Positions 56,800-64,000 of a stretch of 64,000 nucleotides of DNA are shown here, piece after piece. This DNA is from Anastatus disparis (lineage: Eukaryota; Arthropoda; Insecta; Hymenoptera; Eupelmidae). How positions within the stretch are numbered: the stretch's first letter is position 1; each line of letters opens with the position of its first letter. The notes beneath the pieces were generated by a model. That model had not been told where the DNA came from and ran no database searches. It saw nothing but the letters and a program-made list of their open reading frames with translations. The stretch spans positions 1,304,501 to 1,368,500 of the forward strand of contig JAFFSR010000249.1 in NCBI GenBank assembly GCA_017163975.1, read 5' to 3'. The position numbers were made by a program, and so were the translations under genes.

Positions 56800-58602
56800 G
56801 ACATTTCAAACCAACTAAGAGAGCCAAAAAATGAAAATCGCTGAAACTATGAGAATTTATTCTTTTTGTTACCCAAAATATGCAAAAAAATTTTCAAAGA
56901 TCTAGTTTGAAAGAGTCAAGAGCTACAGGACTGTTACGTCACAACGTATCTTTTATATTACTTTTTAATTTACAATTTTTAAAATATCTTTTCATTAATA
57001 TGACATTGATGAACTAGTTAAACGGTCATCGAACAATAAAAGAATGTGTTAACCTAAGCAGTAAAGAAACTTAAAGTTGATATTGAGCAAACGAAATTCT
57101 TCGATTCAAAATTACAAAACCAAACTCACATTTTGAAATTATTTATAAGAAGAACAAGATCCACTTTTACCTAATGAAATTATGTCAAAGATAAAAAATT
57201 ATAAAAACCGACTGAAATTGACGACAGTGGGCACTACCCCAGGATCATCGTTGGTACCAAGTCGTAAATCCTGTAATTCAAATTTAAATTCAAATTCAAA
57301 TAAAGTTATTGTATTCAATATTAATTATTTTTACAAGTGTCAATAAATATCTTAAAAGTTTCTTATATTCGACTCGAGTCTTATTTCAAATCGTGCCTAT
57401 ATCTATTCTTTGTCTGTCTGTATCCAGCCTTCATCTACTTGAATCAATTAAGGTAAGAATATTCAATTCTCTATTCAAATACTCTAAATAAATATTCTTC
57501 AATATATTTCAATTGTGAGAAACGGTTTACTCAATTAAATATTGGTGGAGTTCAATTCACCAATAGATTATACATATATTTATCTTTCATAATTATAATT
57601 TAATAATAAATTCAATTATTTCAAATTAATTCAAATTCATATTTAAAATCATACAAAAATATTCAACATAATAAAATCATACACTTTTATTTAGTCCTGG
57701 TGAAAGCCAGGACTTAACAGGACCTTAAAATTGGAAAATTTTTAAACATTTTTTGAAAAGTTCCAACTTTATTATTTTTTTACTGAAATTCCTGATGTTT
57801 TAGAGAAAAATTCATAAGAATACTTCTTGTTGTAAATGAAGAGGAGAGTTAGCATGATTTTTTACAGACCTAAATTTTGCAGTTTTCTGATTGGTTCTTA
57901 TATGTATAACATGGTAATTGAAATTATTTATTGTTCGCCAGTGTACAAATTGGCTTTCGAGGACTTATTTTTTTTTTATTTTTCACTAAATTTTAAATAA
58001 GTTTTAGATTGTGAAAGTCAGAGCCATCAATAAGGAGTTATGACAGTTTGAAATATGTTTTCATGTATTATTTAATTTTTTTTTCAAATTGTCGCATACT
58101 AAACATAAGCATCTGGTTTTAATACTCGAATACTACGAAAATAAGTTTAAAAATCATATAGTAAAATGTTATTTATCAATTAGAAGATTAATAATTAATT
58201 AAACAATACTCATTATTATAATTACAATTACATTCGAAGGCAAACAAGACTCCTTATTGGTGGCTCTGACTTACACGATCCAAAATTTATTTAAAATGTA
58301 CTGAAAAATAAAAAAAAATAAGCCCTCGAAAACTAATTTGTACACTGGCAAACAATAAATTATTTTAATTACCATGTTATACGTATAAGAACCAATCAGA
58401 AAACTGCAAAATTCAGGTCTGTAAATAATCATGCTAACTTTCCTCTTCATTTACAACAAGAAGTGTTCTTATGGATTTTTCAATCCTTTCAATCTAGATT
58501 CTTGAAAATTTTTTTGCATATTTTGGGTAACAAAAAAAAAAATAAATTCTCATAGTTTCAACCATTTTTGTTTCTTGGCTCTCTCAGTTCGTATAAAATG
58601 TC
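56800..58602. mobile_element. Palindromic element (~1.0 kb without its insert) hosting a solo LTR
   Basis: GACATTT at 56,800 and AAATGTC at 58,602 begin arms that pair through AGAGAGCCAANAAA, GAAACTATGAGAATTTATT, GTTACCCAAAATATGCAAAA, CTTCTTGTTGTAAATGAAGA, TGATTGGTTCTTAT and CAATAAGGAGT to a centre near 58,140. The left arm is interrupted at 56,932-57,719 by a solo LTR, plus diverged sequence to ~57,800. The element lies between TA-repeat tracts, so its target duplication cannot be read. Confidence 0.78.
56932..57719 (+). mobile_element. Solo LTR, 788 bp, 4-bp duplication GGAC
   Basis: It starts TGTTACGTCACAACG and ends GGACTTAACA. GGAC is repeated at 56,928-56,931 and 57,720-57,723. An AATAAA lies at ~57,299 and others follow. 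Near the right end there is an 8-bp hairpin (AGTCCTGG/CCAGGACT). The TGTTACG start and 4-bp duplication match the style of the full-length element at 45,270, but the two LTRs are otherwise unlike each other. No coding interior, so it arose by LTR-LTR recombination. Confidence 0.78.
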
Positions 58603-59476
58603 TCGTATATATATATATGTATATATATATACTAGGGGGTAACCCCTGCTCGCTCCGCTCGCCAACCCCTGATATTTAGTTTGATTTACGTCGAGAAAGA
58701 TTTACTTATGTTAAAATATATGTTACATGGTCCAGAGACACTTTGTTATGATTTAAGAAATAATAAATTCAAACAAATTTTTTCGAATACGTTTTGTAAT
58801 TTAATTATTTTTGAAGATAATAGTTTCCTAAATTGCAAAAGGAAAAACAGTAAATCAAAAAACTATTATTATAATAAAAAAATTAATGAGCAACAAATAA
58901 AAGTTGATAACTCAATGTAAGTACCATATAATTCAAAATTGCTTAGAAAATAAAATTGTCATATAAATACAGAATATTATGCATCAATAATAAGTGTAAG
59001 ATCTCAAGTATTAAGATCTCATTAATGTCTATAGCATTTATAAATCATTTATCATTGACTTAAATCATTAAATCTATAAATATTTTCATTATAAATATAT
59101 TTCTATATATTTCTATTTTTCTAAATACCGAGGTATATAAATGTAGGCGTACGACGCGATTAATAATTCTAAAAACTATTTTTTACACTATAATTTTTAT
59201 AATTTTAATGAATTAGAATTAAAATCTATGGATCAATGAATATTTTATGAAAAGTAACAACTTCTATTTAATTAAACTTTAAATTAACTACCCTTACCAG
59301 TATATGAAATCATGAACTTATACCATCGGTACATATCTCTTGAAATCAAATCGTATTATCATGCCATTCGAAAATATATTTAGATTAGACCCATTTTAAT
59401 AGAACAATTTTGTCTTTGTTACTGAAAGAATATGTGCTTAATAAAATAATCAATTCAAATTATTACAATTACTACT
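58603..59476. other. AT-rich spacer with TA tracts and a GCTCGCTCCGCTCGC word
   Basis: A TA-rich tract at 58,604-58,632 is followed by GGGGGTAACCCCTGCTCGCT, a GC-rich word with an internal inverted GGGGTTAACCCC-like repeat. It may be a transposon end, but no partner is seen. The 79-codon frame at 58,681-58,920 has no recognisable motif. Confidence 0.35.
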
Positions 59477-60965
59477 ATTATATTAAAGTGAAGAATCATG
59501 ACTTTTTTTTCTTACGTGAATATCTTTTGCATTATTGTCACATACATACATACACATACACACGTGCACCTTTAACATACACGTACACACATACAAACAC
59601 ATACACATATAAACATGCACACATACACATACACACATATACGCATACACAATATCCGTCACTCCGTCTCCGTCTCTCCAACTTCATGTCTCCGTCTTTC
59701 TATCTCCGGATCTCCGTCTCTTCGTCACCATCTCCCATCTCCATCTCTTCGTCACCATCTCCCATCTCCATCTCCGTTTCTCTGTCTCCATTTTTCCGTC
59801 TTCGTTTCTCCGTCACCGTCACTCCGACTCCGTCTCTCCTTCTTCGTCTCTCCGACTCCCACTTTCCGTCTTTGTTTCTCTGTCTCCGTTTCTCCGTCTT
59901 CGTCTCTTCGTCTCTCCGTAATTACATTACTACTTATATATTTATATTATTATTTCATTATATTGAAGTAAAGAGTTAAGACTTTTTTTTACGTGAATAT
60001 CTTTTGCATTATTGTCACATACATACATACACATACACACGCGCACCTTTAACATAAACATACACACACATACATACATATCCATACACATACACTTACT
60101 CTTATATACATACACACATACACAATATCCGTCACCCCGTCTCCGTTTTCGTCATCGTCTCTCCGTCTCTGTTTCTCCATCATCGGCTCTCCGTCTCCGT
60201 TTCATTGTCTCTGTTTTTCCGTTTCCGTCTCTCAGTAATTACATAAAGGAGATGTAAAACGGACACTACACCTGTACATATAGATATTAGCTTCCTTTCC
60301 ATTTTATTGCTGAATTTCCAGATAAGAAATGCATTAGCTTGTAGTATATACCATGATGATTATGTAGATAAATTTTGAAATAAATTCATTCATTAGTTTT
60401 TAAGATATTTGGATTCCTGTACAAAATTGAAAAATTTTAATAAATAATTTTGGAACCCAAAATTCTCAATAACTAATGAATGAATTTATTTAAAAATTTA
60501 ACCGAATAATCTTTATGGTACATACTACAAGCTAATGCATTTTTTTATTGAAAATTTTGCAATAAAATGTAAAGATAGTGAATATTTACGAGTACAGGGG
60601 TAGTGTCCATTTTAAATCCCCTTAATACTTATATATATTATTATATTTATTATATTAAAGTGAAGAATTGAGACTTCTTTTTTTCTTACGTGAATATCTT
60701 TTGCATTATTTTCACATACATACATACATACATACATACATACACACACACGCACACACTTACACATACATACACATACGTACACACAAACGCACACACT
60801 TACACATACATACACATACACATACGTACACATACACACCTACACAATATCCGTTACTCCGTCTCTCCAACTCCATGTCTCCGTCATTGTCTCTCCGTCT
60901 CCGTTTCTCCGTCTTTTTGTCTCTCCATCTCCGTTACTCCGACTTCGACTCTCCGTCTCCAGTAG
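59477..60965. repeat. Three tandem ~480-bp complex repeats
   Basis: Each unit has four blocks in the same order: TTATATTAAAGTGAAGAATT, then TTACGTGAATATCTTTTGCA with TTATTGTCACATAC; a CATACA/CACACA microsatellite; ACAATATCCGTCACTCCGTC leading into a pyrimidine-rich CTCCGT minisatellite; and GTAATTACAT with an AT-rich spacer. Units start at about 59,477, 59,957 and 60,649. The third start is displaced by a MITE. Open frames across the pyrimidine blocks are artefacts of composition. Confidence 0.85.
60246..60623. mobile_element. 378-bp palindromic MITE in the spacer between repeat units 2 and 3
   Basis: The ends AAGGAGATGTAAAACGGACA and its diverged inverted copy (ending AAATCCCCTT) pair. Pairing continues through GCATTAGCTTGTAGTAT and AACTAATGAATGAATTTATT. 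The junction of units 1 and 2 (GTAATTACATTACTACTTAT) is the empty site. A TA target is likely, with the right copy altered to AA. Confidence 0.8.
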
Positions 60966-60993
60966 AAGGGGGATCCGTATTGCAGACACATAT

Positions 60994-61112
60994 GACGTCA
61001 CACTTGGGGTACTTGTATGCCGTCTAGGGGTACGTGTATACCGTCTATGGGTACTTGTTTGCCGGATCGGTCATCTGAGGCGCGACGTCCCTTATCACTC
61101 GGGTCTTATCTC
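60994..61112 (+). repeat. Promoter-like repeat, copy 1, without the TATA segment
   Basis: Shares GACGTCAYACTTGGGGTAC, GCCGGATCGGTCATCTGAGG, GCGACGTCCCTTATC and GGTCTTATCTCG with 63,009-63,097. It has extra tandem copies of a ~27-bp GGGGTACTTGTATGCCGTCTA-like unit (read as GGGGTAC then TGTATRCCGTCTA). It lacks the 11-bp CCCTATATAAC present in copy 2. Confidence 0.75.
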
Positions 61113-62028
61113 GGAAAATAGAATTTAGTAAGAAATGATTTTTTAAAATAATAAATGTTAATAATAAATGATAAATGTTAATGAAAAATGATAAATGTTA
61201 AAATCAACGACAGTAAATTATTGAAAAATTATATTTAAAAAAAACAGGAGTGGCAGTCGTGGGGACTGGCCGACAGAAGCTATGCTTCCAGTATATATAT
61301 ATAGAAACTAGGAAGTTCAAAAATTATAGTTAATTTTTTAATGAAAACTGGTTATTTTTCATTCAATGTATTATGTATTTTAAAATATATTAATAATATA
61401 GTTTATTAATATCAATTATTAAAAAATTAAGAAAGAAATGTTTATACATAGCTTATAAAGTTTCATTGATATAAAAAAACGAAGCAGTAAAACTTTCTAG
61501 TTTCTCAAATAAAATATACAGAAATGTACAATACCAAAATTTACGAAAAATTTTTCGTAAAAAAATAATTTTTTAAATAGAAACAAAGAATAAAAAATTA
61601 AAAAAGAAATTAAAATAAAGATAAAATACCAATTTGGTTTTGTGCTGTAAAATTTTTCTAAGTCATTTTTTTCTATTTTTTTTTACCGTATCAAATAGTT
61701 TTTAAATTTGTGGAAATTTTTAACTTTTTTCAATTATTTGTAACTATTTAAGAAATAAAGATATGTAAGAAGACTAGGGAAAATAAATATTTTTTTTATT
61801 AGAATTATATTTTTTTAACTGAGCAAAAATATATATATATATATATATATATTTATACAGTAAGATTACGAGGAAAGTACCTATACGAAATCAGTAGGTG
61901 CAAGTGAAAGGGTATAGGGAAACCTCGTTAACATGAAAACATATTTAGAAAAAGAGAAACAGTACCCGCTTTCTGTTTACCTATAACGTTCTAGTATATA
62001 TAGATACTTTCCTCAAAATTTTACTGTG

Positions 62029-62030
<2 letters not shown>
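61113..62030. other. AT-rich spacer, no gene seen
   Basis: A short ATAAATGTTAAT tandem lies near 61,150-61,205 and TA tracts near 61,290 and 61,830. Otherwise nothing supported. Confidence 0.4.
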
Positions 62031-62125
<95 letters not shown>

Positions 62126-62128
62126 GCA

Positions 62129-62160
<32 letters not shown>

Positions 62161-62168
62161 CACACCCA

Positions 62169-62235
<67 letters not shown>
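62031..62235. repeat. (CA)n microsatellite with two (GCAC)n blocks
   Basis: About 90 bp of pure CA is followed by (GCAC) blocks at ~62,120-62,148 and ~62,167-62,208 separated by CA. Frames through it in all directions are artefacts. Confidence 0.97.
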
Positions 62236-63008
62236 GCATCAATCGTAGTACATTCAACGCGCACATCCACTTGTGCATGCACGCATATTCTTAAGCGGAA
62301 TGGGAGAGGGAAAGAAAGAAAGAGAAAAAAGAATTTAAGTGTTTGTATGTTGATAGAATTATGGCACCCTGTGCCATATTCGTACATTCACGCTGGGTGA
62401 CATTTGGGACTGTCGGTTTTTATATATTTAGTGCCCCTGCCGTAACGTCGCGTAAGAAGCATAGCTTAAAAAATTATTAAAATTGAATTTTTTTATTTTA
62501 AGAAATAACATGGAAGATATCGGTATTTTTTGAGAGTTTTCTTATTTTGTCACTTGGGATGATTTTAGAATATTTTAAGTTTTTTCTAGTTTTTAACTTT
62601 TTAATATTTTTGATATTTTACCGATTTGTATATTTTTAATGTTTGTATATTTTTATTTTTTATATTTACCGATTTTCAATATTTTCCTGTATTTATATAT
62701 TTTCATATTTACGAATTTAAAGAGTGATATTTTACGAGTAAGTGGAAAAACGTAAAAGAGAAAACCCTGAAATAGAAAATCAACACTACATTGTACAAGT
62801 GATGTATATATATATATATATGATTTATAACTGTGTGTGTGTGTGTGTCTGTGTAACCAGCTAGTATTAACGTATAGGAAAGTGTACAAGAACGAATGGA
62901 GATGTACGAGTGGTGGGGGTAATAGTAGCGCCAGAAATAGAATTACTCATGGCCCCAGTTGGACCGAACGCTACACTTGTGCGGGTGCGTGCGTACTCCA
63001 AAACTTGG
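62236..63008. other. Spacer with TG microsatellite, no gene supported
   Basis: It contains an imperfect series of ATTTTTNATATTTNCCGATTT phrases near 62,570-62,710, a TA tract at 62,806-62,821 and (GT)n at 62,832-62,851. The sequence from ~62,890 onward is GC-richer and may belong with the promoter-like repeat that follows. Confidence 0.4.
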
Positions 63009-63120
63009 GACGTCATACTTGGGGTACGTGTTTGTCGGATCGGTCGTCTGAGGCCCTATATAACGCGACGTCCCTTATCGCTCCGGTCTTATCTCGCTTC
63101 TCAATAAACCGTTGACAAAA
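63009..63120 (+). promoter_or_regulatory. Promoter-like repeat, copy 2, with TATA box and polyadenylation hexamer
   Basis: After the shared block, CCCTATATAACGCGACG supplies a TATA box. AATAAA follows ~50 bases later (63,104-63,109), the compact arrangement seen in an LTR's U3-R-U5. No second LTR or coding interior next to it was identified, so it may be a solo or truncated LTR. Confidence 0.5.
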
Positions 63121-63570
63121 ATTTGTAAAAAAAAGGAAATAAATAGAAATAAAAAGCAATAATAGTTAATAATAAATTATGCATTTCAAAATTGAAAAAA
63201 ATTTATTTTAAGAAATAATAAATTTTAGGAAATTGATAAGGTCATAAAAATAAAAGAGTTTGGTAAGTGAATTTTTTATTAAAAATAAGACAAAATATAT
63301 TTTACATTAGTTAAGATTCAAATAAAAATTGGTTACACAGTTTCTCTATAAGTTCATCATAAAATAGTTTGGAGTGAAATACAACTAATTCTAAATAAAC
63401 AATATCAAAATAAAATTCGAGGAAAACTTTGTGTATTGAAACATTGAATTGATCTCTTACAATATTTTGAATTTTAAACATATTGTTGTGTAATATATTT
63501 TTCACAACGAGATCACTATTTTCCTTTCATAAATCGGTATCATTAACTAAAACAGTTTTATTAAAAACCA

Positions 63571-63790
63571 CGCATTTTTAACTGCTCCAGTGTTTGTTTC
63601 TGCAGTTTTAAATTATTTTAACAGTGTAAAATTAAATATTTTTGTTTTCGATAAATATTTTTATCGAGACGCATCAACAAGGCATTTTTAACTGATCCAG
63701 TGTTTGTTCGTGCAGCTTTGAATTATTTATAACAGTGTGAAATTTAATATTTTTCTTTTCGATAAATAATTTTTTCGAGACTCAATAGCC
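63571..63790 (+). repeat. Two tandem 110-bp units upstream of the frame at 63,850
   Basis: Both units carry GCATTTTTAACTGNTCCAGT, GTTTGTTNNTGCAG, AATTATTT(A)TAACAGTGT, TTTTCGATAAATA and a final TCGAGAC. They start at 63,571 and 63,681. Position and orientation suggest a duplicated 5' UTR or promoter segment (inference). Confidence 0.85.
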
Positions 63791-63849
63791 AAGCTGTGAT
63801 AAAAATATTAAAAAATTATTTTCGTTTTTTTTAAAAGAAATTTTAAAAA

Positions 63850-64000
63850 ATGACAGCAACACTAGTGCTAGCAGCCTTAATCAGCGTAATCGAAGGCGTG
63901 AATAAGATTTTCGAGAAGACAGTAAAAGAGGTATGGGACATTCATCATACTGTATGTCAATCGATAGCTTCTGGTGAGGGTAACGAGCGAATATCTTGTT
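63850..64000 (+). CDS. 5' part of an unrecognised reading frame, cut by the window edge
   Basis: ATG at 63,850 (TTTTAAAAAATG context) opens 50 codons that remain open to the edge. The codon choice is much less AT-biased than the surroundings, which supports coding. The start is a mildly hydrophobic segment (T-L-V-L-A-A-L-I-S-V-I-E-G-V) followed by charged residues. It could be a weak signal anchor or an amphipathic helix. GAGGTATGG at ~63,927 could be a 5' splice site, so the exon may end earlier. I do not recognise the protein; it might belong to a host gene or to a retroelement starting here. Confidence 0.4.
   Translation, partial: MTATLVLAALISVIEGVNKIFEKTVKEVWDIHHTVCQSIASGEGNERISC

Noticed and set aside
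59410..60965. Ser/Pro/Leu/Arg-rich and Thr/His/Tyr-rich frames
   Set aside because: Composition artefacts of the CTCCGT minisatellite and CA-type microsatellites.
61981..62400. Cys-Val, Thr-His and Ala-Arg-Thr-His frames
   Set aside because: Translation of the (CA)n and (GCAC)n microsatellite in several frames.

Overview
The window is AT-rich eukaryotic DNA dominated by mobile elements, with very little host coding sequence. The minus-strand retroelement with a 4-bp target duplication and an env-like membrane tail, the CR1/Jockey-type LINE and the FLYWCH-type zinc-finger genes together suggest an insect. A hymenopteran is a guess only. No bacterial-style genes, rRNA operon or CRISPR array is visible.

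Layout. (1) 1-2,300: the end of one host-like gene and a nearly complete paralogue with a FLYWCH zinc finger; both share a C-terminal module. (2) 2,860-6,110: three tandem-repeat arrays, the first carrying two inserted palindromic elements. (3) 9,851-13,393: a 3.5-kb inverted-repeat element flanked by TA. (4) 17,700-22,014: a minus-strand non-LTR retrotransposon with broken ORF1, endonuclease and an intact reverse-transcriptase frame. It adjoins a 2.6-kb array of ~69-bp repeats bounded by 16-bp inverted repeats. (5) 26,472-29,719: a decayed LTR-element gag with its primer-binding site and a partial LTR. (6) 29,720-40,198: a 10.5-kb long-TIR element with an alternating 32-bp repeat in its termini. 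A small MITE sits inside its left terminus and a complete 4.0-kb DDE-type transposon (716-aa ORF, ~530-bp TIRs) sits in its interior. (7) 40,300-45,100: a tandem array with a MITE, and two copies of a 5S-rRNA-derived SINE. (8) 43,837-55,833: a ~2-kb palindromic element opened up by a MITE, a SINE, a second MITE and a 9.2-kb LTR retroelement. (9) 56,800-58,602: another palindromic element carrying a solo LTR. (10) 59,477-63,100: three ~480-bp complex repeats, a MITE inside one spacer, a large CA microsatellite and two copies of a promoter-like repeat. (11) 63,850-64,000: the start of an unrecognised reading frame running off the edge.

The unifying observation is nesting. Because the host elements are inverted repeats or tandem repeats, the opposite arm or neighbouring unit often preserves the empty site. 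Many insertion boundaries and target duplications can therefore be read from this window alone. The most notable items are the LTR retroelement at 45,270-54,450, the 5S-derived SINE with a 15-bp target duplication, the intact DDE transposon, and the 10.5-kb element with two-phase terminal repeats. The LTR element has LTRs that differ only in four homopolymer lengths, an exact second copy of its polypurine tract at its centre, a protease-like fold without its active-site triad, and no visible RT or integrase.

All calls are by eye from sequence. Family names given are the most specific I can defend.
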